DNA of 5,323 nt from Promethearchaeota archaeon. GTDB taxonomy: Archaea; Asgardarchaeota; Lokiarchaeia; Sigynarchaeales; SOKP01. This document shows, piece by piece, positions 1 to 4,803 of this stretch. The DNA lies in NCBI GenBank assembly GCA_030668025.1, contig DAOUUT010000254.1:1-5323 (forward strand). The letters are read 5' to 3'. How positions within the stretch are numbered: position 1 is the first letter of the stretch; the number at the start of each line of letters is the position of its first letter. The notes under the pieces were generated by a model that saw nothing but the letters and a program-made list of their open reading frames with translations, ran no database searches and was not told the origin of the DNA. The translations under genes and the position numbers were made by a program.

Positions 1-274
1 CGCCGTATTTAATATATATGATTCTACGACTACCCCATTTTTTGCGGTTCGTTCGATCAGAAAGCTGTCCAGACAACGGGTCGTTTAAGGCATTAATGGT
101 CATGTAAATTATTTGTCCGAGAATAAATAGACCTGGAAGTAACTGTAAATCGTCGTAAAAAAGTTCTACATATTTTAGACTAAATACATATGCTAGTAAA
201 CCAGATGGTATTGCGCCAATTGCATACCCCCATAAATTTCGAGAGCTTATTTTATCTTTTACGCTATTTGACAA
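1..274 (-). CDS. GPH/MelB-type sugar-cation symporter, N-terminal part (runs off the window)
   Basis: The first 91 codons of a membrane transporter of the glycoside-pentoside-hexuronide:cation symporter family (major facilitator superfamily) are present; the rest lies left of base 1. I see two hydrophobic segments, about residues 15-35 and 45-64, followed by the family signature NDPLSGQLSDRTNRKKWGSR at 64-83, the cytoplasmic loop after TM2. Aligned by eye with MelB, N64 and D65 match Asn58 and Asp59, but N61 stands where MelB has the cation-binding Asp55. The family imports sugars or related solutes with Na+ or H+; the substrate cannot be told from this part. The start is TTG at 274: no in-frame ATG precedes the signature sensibly, and AGGAG lies 7 bases upstream of TTG. 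It is transcribed away from the hydrogenase protease gene. Family call is firm, substrate unknown. Confidence 0.85.
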   Translation of the reverse strand, partial: MSNSVKDKISSRNLWGYAIGAIPSGLLAYVFSLKYVELFYDDLQLLPGLFILGQIIYMTINALNDPLSGQLSDRTNRKKWGSRRIIYIKYG

Positions 275-346
275 TAAAGATCTCCTAATTTTTTATTTAA
301 TTTTTTTTAAAATGTAGATTAATTTCAATACAAGAACATATATAGT

Positions 347-354
347 TTTATAAA
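347..354 (-). promoter_or_regulatory. Possible TATA box for the symporter gene
   Basis: TTTATAAA on the minus strand would place the transcription start near base 325, giving a leader of about 50 bases that contains the AGGAG ribosome site. The box is palindromic and the whole region is AT-rich, and ACTATATAT (338-346) is an equally good alternative, so this is only a candidate. Confidence 0.3.
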
Positions 355-380
355 TCTATTAAAAATGCTAAAATTAATTT

Positions 381-388
381 TTTATATA
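381..388 (+). promoter_or_regulatory. TATA box for a leaderless hydrogenase-protease transcript
   Basis: TTTATATA is centred about 24 bases before the A of the ATG at 409. Archaeal transcription normally starts about 25 bases downstream of the TATA centre, so the mRNA is expected to begin at or within a base or two of the start codon. Consistent with this, no Shine-Dalgarno motif precedes the ATG (the upstream bases are ATAATATAATT-like). Confidence 0.55.
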
Positions 389-408
389 GAACAATTTATA
401 ATATAATT

Positions 409-984
409 ATGGGAGATTTAGATTTTTACGGGACACTATTGAATAGACTAAATGGCGCTAAAAAAGTAGTTTTCATGGGGATTGGAGAAGAAAAACTAAG
501 AGACGATGGCGTCGGTCCTTATATTATTAGCAAACTTCTATCTTATTCGGATAAAAGAGTTATATTCATTAACGCGGGAATTGATCCAATGGCAAGAATC
601 GATGATGTAATAAAATTTGACCCTTCACATTTGATTCTTTTAGACACTTGTACGTTAAACAAACCTCCCGGGACCGTTGCAATATTAGAGCGAGATAATA
701 TTTGCGATTACGTGCCAATTTCTACACACACTATTCCTGTACATATTGTAATAGATCTAATCTTTGAGAAAATACCCAATTTGAATGTTTTTATGATTGG
801 TTTTGTTCCAAAAAGTTTTGAAGGATTTACGGAGCTAAAGTTATATAAACAAGACGAATTATCTCTAGACGATCGAAGCAATAATATCGATTTGCCCTTT
901 TTTGAACCTCAATTAACTATAACGATTGAAAAAGAAGCGGATAAATTAATAGAAATAATTAAAAAATTGATTAAAGCGTTTTAA
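409..984 (+). CDS. NiFe-hydrogenase maturation protease (HycI/HybD/FrhD family)
   Basis: Peptidase family M52 protein of 191 residues. These cytoplasmic endopeptidases clip the C-terminal tail from the large subunit of a NiFe hydrogenase once nickel has been inserted, locking in the active site. The family motifs appear in order: GIGEEKLRDDGVGP (24-37), INAG (54-57), LLDT (77-80) and STHTIP (105-110). By alignment with E. coli HycI/HybD, the nickel-recognising residues are D33, D79 and H107, all present, so the enzyme should be active. GFVP (131-134) is the usual late beta strand, and a C-terminal helix runs about 172-189. Residues 140-168 form an acidic, low-complexity stretch longer than in typical members of about 150-160 residues. 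The start is supported by a TATA box 24 bases upstream. No hydrogenase subunit gene lies in the window, so its partner (probably a group 3 cytoplasmic hydrogenase, an inference) is encoded elsewhere. Confidence 0.9.
   Translation: MGDLDFYGTLLNRLNGAKKVVFMGIGEEKLRDDGVGPYIISKLLSYSDKRVIFINAGIDPMARIDDVIKFDPSHLILLDTCTLNKPPGTVAILERDNICDYVPISTHTIPVHIVIDLIFEKIPNLNVFMIGFVPKSFEGFTELKLYKQDELSLDDRSNNIDLPFFEPQLTITIEKEADKLIEIIKKLIKAF
952..970 (-). terminator. U-rich termination tract for the minus-strand flavoprotein/58-residue unit
   Basis: On the minus strand, about 18 bases after the stop codon of the 58-residue gene, the sequence reads TCAATTTTTTAATTATTTC. Archaeal RNA polymerase can stop at such U-rich tracts without a hairpin. 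It lies inside the 3' end of the opposing hydrogenase-protease gene. Confidence 0.35.
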
Positions 985-998
985 AGGCTAAGCGCTTT
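973..998. repeat. Inverted repeat spanning two convergent stop codons
   Basis: AAAGCG (973-978) and CGCTTT (993-998) are perfect inverted copies with 14 bases between them. That spacer contains the TAA of the protease gene and the TAG of the 58-residue gene, only 3 bases apart. The RNA of either strand could fold here, which suits a shared transcription end. Confidence 0.4.
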
Positions 999-1164
999 TA
1001 GTAAAATGATTTACTATTATTTCAATGGCGTTTGAGATTAACTTTTTCTCATTGTCACTTAGATCTTCTTTAAATTTTTCGAGAAACTTTATTACCTTAT
1101 CTGCTTCTCTTAAATTTCTCAAGTGATTAGAACCTTTCTTATTTAACGAGCCACCCCATGCCAT
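988..1164 (-). CDS. Small helical protein of unknown function (58 residues)
   Basis: I do not recognise this protein. It opens with MAWGGSLNKKG, then a lysine/glutamate-rich, probably all-helical body (LREADKVIKFLEKFKEDL, then NEKKLISNAIEIIVNHF), and ends in KSA. It has no signal peptide, membrane span or cysteines. Two in-frame ATGs exist, at 1170 and 1164. AGAAGGT lies directly against the first but 7 bases from the second, so I take 1164 as the start; using 1170 would add Met-Thr. It begins 26 bases after the flavoprotein stop with its own ribosome site, so it is probably the second gene of a two-gene operon. That good ribosome site and the coding-like composition support a real gene. It could be a small partner of the flavoprotein, which is an inference from position alone. 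Confidence 0.65.
   Translation of the reverse strand: MAWGGSLNKKGSNHLRNLREADKVIKFLEKFKEDLSDNEKKLISNAIEIIVNHFTKSA
999..1022 (+). terminator. Hairpin plus U-rich tail after the hydrogenase protease gene
   Basis: TAGTAAA (999-1005) and TTTACTA (1010-1016) form a perfect 7-base-pair stem with a 4-base loop, followed by TTATTT. It starts 14 bases after the protease stop codon, in the correct orientation for plus-strand termination. The stem is AT-rich and lies inside the coding sequence of the opposing small gene, so its role is plausible but unproven. Confidence 0.35.
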
Positions 1165-1170
1165 TGTCAT

Positions 1171-1177
1171 ACCTTCT
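1171..1177 (-). promoter_or_regulatory. Ribosome binding site that decides the start of the 58-residue gene
   Basis: AGAAGGT on the minus strand is 7 bases from the ATG at 1164 but directly abuts the ATG at 1170. Normal spacing therefore favours the inner start. Confidence 0.6.
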
Positions 1178-1190
1178 AAATCTATATTTT

Positions 1191-2582
1191 TTATTTATTT
1201 GGATCTTCAAGTACCTTCATGAATGGGCGAAGAAATTCTTGTCTCATGTTGATTTTATTCCTAACCTTATCTATTCTCATTAATGGAATCAATTTTTCAT
1301 TCATTTTTTTTGCTCGTTCGTCATTTTGTGGGAAAGTGTCATAAAAACCATGTTTTTCGTAGTATTCGTGATCTGCTAAAAATACAAATCGATTTCTTCC
1401 ATAGATATCATCTCGAAATATTTTTTTACCTCCTTCTCCCAAAAAGGTTATTGGCTTGATGTAATTTGCTTTAGAAAATGTAACTAATCTCCGAGCAAAA
1501 TCGTGGAGTAAGGCATCTATCTCTTCCGATAACCCAAATTCATCAGTGATAATATCCACAAAATTTGAGTCTTGAATTTCTATGTGAGCTTGACAAGTTT
1601 GAGAAAGATTTGGAATTTGATTTAAAGGTCCAGAGATAATGTAACCCATCTGTTTTCCTGTTAGAGTTGGTGTGTGAGTCATATAGAAAGCTCGATCTTG
1701 AACCATCTTCCATCTGGATGAAAGATATCTATCTTTAATAACACCAGCAAAAACAAGGATATCCGAAGTCATTACTACATCTTCCCAAAATTCAATAAAG
1801 CCATCCTTTCCTATATATGAGCATTTATGATCGTAACCACATTGTAAACACGAAATACATCCCCCTTTAATATCAATGTCATATAAGTTTATGATTCCAA
1901 TCTCGCTTGAAAAAGACTCTTTAAACTTCTTTATCATTTTTCCTATATTTGTGTTTTCATTAGTTTCATCACTAACAACAAGAATTTTTTTGCCATGAGT
2001 ATCAATTTTCTCAGTATCTTCTATAGCTTTTCCGGGAGTATACTTGAAGTTTCTCATATTTAAAGGAGCATAGTGTTTTGAAGTCGGAAAATTATTTTCG
2101 ATGTGATTCATGAATTCTTCAACGAATAAAAGCCATCTTGCTCGTCGTTTTGGGTAAAGAAGATCCCAACTGTCTGCGGGATAATTACCCACATACTTCA
2201 TTTTTAAATCATCGCAAATACTATGCATATAATTCTGGGCTGTATGATCGTAGAAATGAATAGAAGTTGATAGGACAAAAGTATACTTATTTTCAAAGGC
2301 AGCTTCAGCATTTCTTTCAAAAATCAATTCAATAAACCGCTTATATTGGGAACATACCAACATAACATATAAGGGAAACCCCCAAATTATACCGTCTGAA
2401 TCTCCAACTTGTTTTAAAATATTTTTAAATCTTTCCTCATCTTTCTCAATCTTTTTAATAGTTTGTGCGATGTTTATTATGCTATATTCGTGTTCTGGAT
2501 GTTTTTTCTTTATATATAAGATATATTGCATAGTGACGCTCTCAGCGCCTTTTGGGCTTCCATTCAAAATAGTTATTTTCAT
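1191..2582 (-). CDS. Tandem flavodoxin-fold protein: FMN-reductase-like domain fused to an iron-sulfur flavoprotein domain
   Basis: The 463-residue protein is about twice the usual family length and holds two flavodoxin-like domains. Domain 1 (about 1-165) starts with the NADPH-dependent FMN reductase signature: a beta strand and phosphate loop ITILNGSPKG (3-12), then DGIIWGFPLYVMLVCSQYKR (63-82), the second FMN-contacting loop. Domain 2 (about 197-380) starts with KKILVVSDETNENTNIGK (198-215) and carries a compact cysteine motif C242-x2-C245-x2-C248-x5-C254. This is typical of archaeal iron-sulfur flavoproteins (Isf), which bind 4Fe-4S beside FMN and pass electrons from ferredoxin to acceptors such as O2 or H2O2. 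Its phosphate loop is degenerate. Residues 385-463 form a charged tail I cannot assign. No membrane span or signal peptide is seen, so it is presumably cytoplasmic. The ATG at 2582 is the only start that keeps the phosphate loop intact; only a weak GGTG lies upstream. Fold and cluster are likely; the reaction is unknown. Confidence 0.85.
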   Translation of the reverse strand: MKITILNGSPKGAESVTMQYILYIKKKHPEHEYSIINIAQTIKKIEKDEERFKNILKQVGDSDGIIWGFPLYVMLVCSQYKRFIELIFERNAEAAFENKYTFVLSTSIHFYDHTAQNYMHSICDDLKMKYVGNYPADSWDLLYPKRRARWLLFVEEFMNHIENNFPTSKHYAPLNMRNFKYTPGKAIEDTEKIDTHGKKILVVSDETNENTNIGKMIKKFKESFSSEIGIINLYDIDIKGGCISCLQCGYDHKCSYIGKDGFIEFWEDVVMTSDILVFAGVIKDRYLSSRWKMVQDRAFYMTHTPTLTGKQMGYIISGPLNQIPNLSQTCQAHIEIQDSNFVDIITDEFGLSEEIDALLHDFARRLVTFSKANYIKPITFLGEGGKKIFRDDIYGRNRFVFLADHEYYEKHGFYDTFPQNDERAKKMNEKLIPLMRIDKVRNKINMRQEFLRPFMKVLEDPNK

Positions 2583-2622
2583 TATTAATTACACCATTTT
2601 ATTGGGTTGAGTGTTACTAGAT

Positions 2623-2662
2623 AATTATATCGAAAATTAAACTTTACCTTAGATTTATATAA
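2623..2662 (-). promoter_or_regulatory. Candidate promoter region of the flavoprotein gene
   Basis: Two minus-strand TATA-like boxes lie before the ATG at 2582: TTATATAAA at 2654-2662 (transcription start predicted near 2633, leader about 50 bases) and GATATAATT at 2623-2631 (start near 2602, leader about 20 bases). The 10-base ATAATTATAT occurs twice in this gap, at 2621-2630 and 2676-2685. All is pure AT sequence, so I cannot choose between the boxes. Confidence 0.35.
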
Positions 2663-2722
2663 GTCATTGTAATCTATAATTATATTATTTTTTCTTTTCT
2701 CTTTAAATAGATCAGTATAAAA

Positions 2723-2759
2723 TGATTAAGCTAAATTTTATTAAACCGTGGCTTAATTA
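2723..2759. repeat. Stem-loop downstream of the DUF362 gene
   Basis: TGATTAAGC (2723-2731) can pair with GCTTAATTA (2751-2759), giving nine pairs including one G-T, with a 19-base loop. It sits 12 bases beyond the DUF362 stop codon on the minus strand. It could stabilise the 3' end of that mRNA, but no T-run follows it. Confidence 0.25.
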
Positions 2760-2770
2760 CAATACAATTT

Positions 2771-2779
2771 TTAAAAAAA
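2771..2779 (-). terminator. T-rich tract at the end of the DUF362 gene
   Basis: The minus strand reads seven T then AA at the stop codon, within a longer T-rich run that also encodes the C-terminal Phe-rich end. It could act as a U-tract terminator. The evidence is weak, because the run is also required by the coding sequence. Confidence 0.25.
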
Positions 2780-3997
2780 GTTAAAAATCCATAAGAATAA
2801 CAATGAAATAATTGCTAAGAATGCTATAAAACCTAAACCTAACCAGGAAAAAAGAACATTTTTAACATAATTAATTTTAAAATTTACGGCTTCATGGGGG
2901 CATAATTCCGCGCAGCAATAACAAGTTATACATTTTTCTTTATTCCATTTTGGAATATTACCTTTCTTAATTTCTTTTGGAGGAATAATAGCATCTACAG
3001 GACAATTTTCCCAACATGTAGCACATAACTTACATTTATCTGGATTGAATTTAACTGTTGCTCTAAAAACAAGATTTCCAATATAATTTGCTAGCCAGCG
3101 AGGTAACGGAGCAGATACCATTCTTATTTTTGGTTTATTAAACTTTCTATATACATCTTGAATAGAATTACCAAGGATTTCGATATTTTCCATATTCATT
3201 GTTCCTAATCCTTTTTCTTCAGCTTTTTTAAGATGGATCACATCATTAGGATTCATCCCTGTGATTTGACAAACTACTGTATCTAAAGCGACAGGATCAT
3301 ATCCCGCAATAATGACATCTAATTTCACAACATCGCCCGCAGACGGACCCTGACCTTCTTGACATAGATATCCATCTACAACTGTCAGATGTGGTTTAGA
3401 CACGGAATATATGTCTGCTAATGCAGCAGAAAAACGATCAATAAGAGCTGATTTAGCGTGTGTTCTTGCTTTATTACCCAATAAAATGGTTCCAAACATA
3501 TTTTTGATGCAACAAGTAAGCAAACACTGTCCATGGGTCTTAATTTTTGGCAAATTAATAATGATATCGGCTTTTTCAAGCAAGATTGAACTAGTAATCT
3601 CATTAATTTCTAGGGGATCAATAACGGTGTAAATCTTCCTTTCAGTTTTTTCAAATGGTATGCACTCTACACCTTCTTCATCACATAATGCTTTTAAACC
3701 GCTTTCTTTCATCGCAACTGCAGTGGCGCCTGGTTTTGAAGTCCCAGATGAATCACAAAGATATACCTTTTTAGGATTAAATTTCTTAACCCAGTGAATT
3801 ACTGCCTTTACTACTTCAGGTTGAGTCGTAGCAGCTCGCTCGGGAGGTTTTGCTCCAAGTATATTTGGTTTTAATAATATAACTTGGTCCTTTTTCATAA
3901 TTTCTCCCGCATTTATTAGTTCTAGAGCTTTATAAACTGCTTTTTGAACATTCTCAGATTGTATTTTCTGTATCGCAATTTTATTTTTATCAGACAT
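2771..3997 (-). CDS. DUF362 protein with two 4Fe-4S centres and a C-terminal membrane anchor
   Basis: 408 residues in three parts. A DUF362 domain fills about 7-285, with LLKPNI (41-46), the TTQPEVV segment (57-63), CDSSGTSKPGA (81-91), the highly typical NLPKIKTHG (148-156), CIKNMFG (163-169), VDGY (207-210) and YDPVALDT (233-240). A bacterial-type 2[4Fe-4S] ferredoxin follows: C322-x2-C325-x2-C328-x3-C332-P and C356-x2-C359-x2-C362-x3-C366-P, both complete. Last is one hydrophobic span, about 383-406, ending the protein with almost no tail. With no signal peptide, this predicts a tail-anchored protein with its redox domains in the cytoplasm. DUF362 proteins are widespread in anaerobes, but their reaction is not established; an electron-transfer role near the membrane is an inference. 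The ATG at 3997 is supported by a TATA box that would give a leader of about 7 bases. Flanking terminator tracts suggest it is transcribed alone. Confidence 0.9.
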   Translation of the reverse strand: MSDKNKIAIQKIQSENVQKAVYKALELINAGEIMKKDQVILLKPNILGAKPPERAATTQPEVVKAVIHWVKKFNPKKVYLCDSSGTSKPGATAVAMKESGLKALCDEEGVECIPFEKTERKIYTVIDPLEINEITSSILLEKADIIINLPKIKTHGQCLLTCCIKNMFGTILLGNKARTHAKSALIDRFSAALADIYSVSKPHLTVVDGYLCQEGQGPSAGDVVKLDVIIAGYDPVALDTVVCQITGMNPNDVIHLKKAEEKGLGTMNMENIEILGNSIQDVYRKFNKPKIRMVSAPLPRWLANYIGNLVFRATVKFNPDKCKLCATCWENCPVDAIIPPKEIKKGNIPKWNKEKCITCYCCAELCPHEAVNFKINYVKNVLFSWLGLGFIAFLAIISLLFLWIFNFF

Positions 3998-4006
3998 AAT
4001 ATGTCT
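3992..4006. repeat. Inverted repeat over the DUF362 start codon
   Basis: AGACAT (3992-3997) and ATGTCT (4001-4006) are perfect inverted copies separated by AAT. The left arm contains the start codon and the right arm covers the predicted transcription start (about 4004). It could be an operator or a small 5' RNA hairpin; chance is also possible. Confidence 0.3.
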
Positions 4007-4023
4007 CGTATTTTTCTACTAAA

Positions 4024-4035
4024 GATTATATAATG
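4024..4035 (-). promoter_or_regulatory. TATA box of the DUF362 gene
   Basis: CATTATATAATC on the minus strand is centred about 32 bases before the ATG at 3997. It predicts a start near 4004 and a very short leader. There is no clear Shine-Dalgarno motif between them. Confidence 0.45.
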
Positions 4036-4101
4036 TAATAGTTCACACCATTTTAAAATTCAGAGTTATTTATGTGAAAATTGTAAGAATGAATAAATAT
4101 G

Positions 4102-4126
4102 AAATAAAAAAAGAAAGAAAAATAAA
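4102..4126 (-). terminator. Long U-rich terminator of the ubiquitin-like gene
   Basis: The minus strand here is nearly all T, with scattered A and C and one run of seven T (4105-4111 region), beginning about 22 bases after the ubiquitin-like stop codon. Such tracts terminate archaeal transcription without a hairpin. It separates this gene from the DUF362 gene. Confidence 0.6.
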
Positions 4127-4148
4127 TTCCAAATAAACAGTATTGGTC

Positions 4149-4403
4149 TTACGATCCACCAGCTTGTGTCGCCATTACAGTAATAACATCTTTCTTAGGG
4201 TGTATGCCAATCTTAGCGAATTTTAACTGGTCAGGAAGGACTTTTCCTTTAAAAATAAATTGAATTGCTAGAATAGGATTCAATTTATATTCGCGTTGAA
4301 CCGTTTTTTTAATTTCTGCAATAGATTGATTTGGATCCACTTCAATCAATTTGATAGCTTGGTCTGGCGGAACTCCAGTCAATCTGAAACGATATTGAGC
4401 CAT
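4149..4403 (-). CDS. Ubiquitin-like beta-grasp protein ending in Gly-Gly-Ser
   Basis: 84 residues with the size and order of a ubiquitin fold. There is a beta hairpin (YRFRLTG, then AIKLIEVDP, about 4-24) and a helix with the ubiquitin-like SIAEIKKTVQREY (27-39). A strand-turn segment, QFIFKGKVLPD (48-58), aligns without gaps to human ubiquitin 42-52: I50 matches Ile44 of the hydrophobic patch, G53 matches Gly47 and K54 matches Lys48. Then come KIGIHPKKDVITVM (64-77) and a flexible end, ATQAGGS. G82-G83 match the conjugating diglycine, and one Ser follows, so a protease would have to expose the glycine for E1 activation. Positions equal to Arg72 and Arg74 are Thr and Ala. The ATG at 4403 has GTGAT, complementary to the 16S tail, 5 bases upstream. 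No E1, E2 or JAMM gene is in the window. A true modifier is likely but not shown; a sulfur carrier or unconjugated role is the alternative. Confidence 0.85.
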   Translation of the reverse strand: MAQYRFRLTGVPPDQAIKLIEVDPNQSIAEIKKTVQREYKLNPILAIQFIFKGKVLPDQLKFAKIGIHPKKDVITVMATQAGGS

Positions 4404-4408
4404 AAATT

Positions 4409-4413
4409 ATCAC
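4409..4413 (-). promoter_or_regulatory. Ribosome binding site of the ubiquitin-like gene
   Basis: AAGTGAT (GTGAT core) on the minus strand stands 5 bases before the ATG. It matches the archaeal anti-Shine-Dalgarno complement GGTGAT with one mismatch. This implies a leadered transcript, unlike the flanking leaderless genes. Confidence 0.5.
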
Positions 4414-4436
4414 TTTTTTATTTATAATTTTAAAAA

Positions 4437-4463
4437 TTTATGTATAATAACATAATACATAAA
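4437..4463. repeat. Perfect 9-base inverted repeat in the ubiquitin-like gene promoter
   Basis: TTTATGTAT (4437-4445) and ATACATAAA (4455-4463) are perfect inverted copies with a 9-base spacer. The repeat lies 34-60 bases before the start codon, where the TATA box and upstream contacts are expected for a leader with a ribosome site. The right-hand minus-strand sequence TTATACATAAA could itself be the TATA element. It could be an operator. AT-rich DNA yields such repeats fairly often, so position is the main support. Confidence 0.4.
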
Positions 4464-4558
4464 ATGTAGTTAAATCCTATGGTATTTTTTATTGAACCAG
4501 AGTCTAAAGTTTCGCTAAAAGCATTCTTCTTAAGCTTCATAAAGATTTTCTATTATAT

Positions 4559-4747
4559 TTAAAACCTGAAAGGTTCGGGGGGATGACCTGGAGGATGTGG
4601 TGGTGGACGCGATCCTGGATGAGGTTTTGGCCTCGGTGGAAACCTTCCAAATCTGCTTTCAATAGAAGAAATTCGTTGCTCTATTTGCTCTAGTCTTTTT
4701 TCGATTGCTTTAATTCGTTCTAATAAATTTGGGTTTTCTATCGACAT
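4559..4747 (-). CDS. Small coiled-coil protein with a proline/histidine-rich tail
   Basis: 62 residues in two sharply different halves. Residues 5-34 form a textbook coiled coil: L8, I12, I15, L19, I22, I26, I29 and F33 hold alternating 3-4 spacing, with Glu/Lys/Arg/Gln between, so it probably oligomerises. Residues 35-62 hold 13 prolines between 37 and 59 (including PPP at 48-50 and repeated HPPG/HPPE), three histidines, several arginines and a final PFRF. This tail should be extended polyproline-type and could dock on a proline-binding domain; the histidines might bind metal. I know no named family for it. No cysteine, signal or membrane span is seen. The coding strand is C-rich here because of proline codons (mostly CCA/CCT). 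The abrupt but uninterrupted frame and the good heptads argue for a real gene. No Shine-Dalgarno motif precedes the ATG. The PPP run would be expected to need aIF5A for smooth translation. Confidence 0.75.
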   Translation of the reverse strand: MSIENPNLLERIKAIEKRLEQIEQRISSIESRFGRFPPRPKPHPGSRPPPHPPGHPPEPFRF

Positions 4748-4773
4748 TTTTATTTTGATTATAGTTATTTAAT

Positions 4774-4803
4774 TTGGATTATGTTATAAAATTCAAAATC
4801 CAA
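4774..4803. repeat. Inverted repeat centred on a TATA box before the coiled-coil/proline-rich gene
   Basis: TTGGATT (4774-4780) and AATCCAA (4797-4803) are perfect inverted copies with 16 bases between them. Their midpoint (4788.5) nearly coincides with the minus-strand TATA candidate TTTATAA (4784-4790). A related copy, AATTTGGAATG, lies at 4840-4850. A protein bound here would cover the promoter, so an operator is plausible. Confidence 0.4.
4784..4790 (-). promoter_or_regulatory. Possible TATA box of the coiled-coil/proline-rich gene
   Basis: TTTATAA on the minus strand predicts transcription from about 4762, a leader of about 15 bases. A weaker AAATTAAATA nearer the gene (4766-4775) would instead make it leaderless. 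Confidence 0.35.

Noticed and set aside
2621..2685. Ten-base direct repeat ATAATTATAT as a possible regulatory element
   Set aside because: It is made only of A and T in an intergenic region of the same composition, so chance is a sufficient explanation.
2722..2784. 20-residue plus-strand open frame with a TATA-like box (2654-2662) upstream
   Set aside because: It is very short, has no ribosome site, overlaps the 3' end of the DUF362 gene, and the TATA box is palindromic and better assigned to the flavoprotein gene.
3418..3603. 61-codon open frame on the minus strand
   Set aside because: It is another frame of the DUF362 gene itself, with no family signature of its own.
3411..3632. 73-codon open frame on the plus strand
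   Set aside because: It lies wholly inside the DUF362 gene on the opposite strand, and its translation has no recognisable domain. The minus-strand protein has clear family motifs over the same bases.
4566..4645. GC-rich patch in AT-rich surroundings, considered as foreign DNA
   Set aside because: The composition is fully explained by the proline, glycine, histidine and arginine codons of the proline-rich tail. Flanking bases are ordinary, and no repeats or target duplications border it.
4149..4747. Idea that the ubiquitin-like and proline-rich genes form one operon with a conjugation system
   Set aside because: They are 155 bases apart, each with its own promoter-like sequence, and no E1, E2, RING or JAMM protein is encoded in the window.
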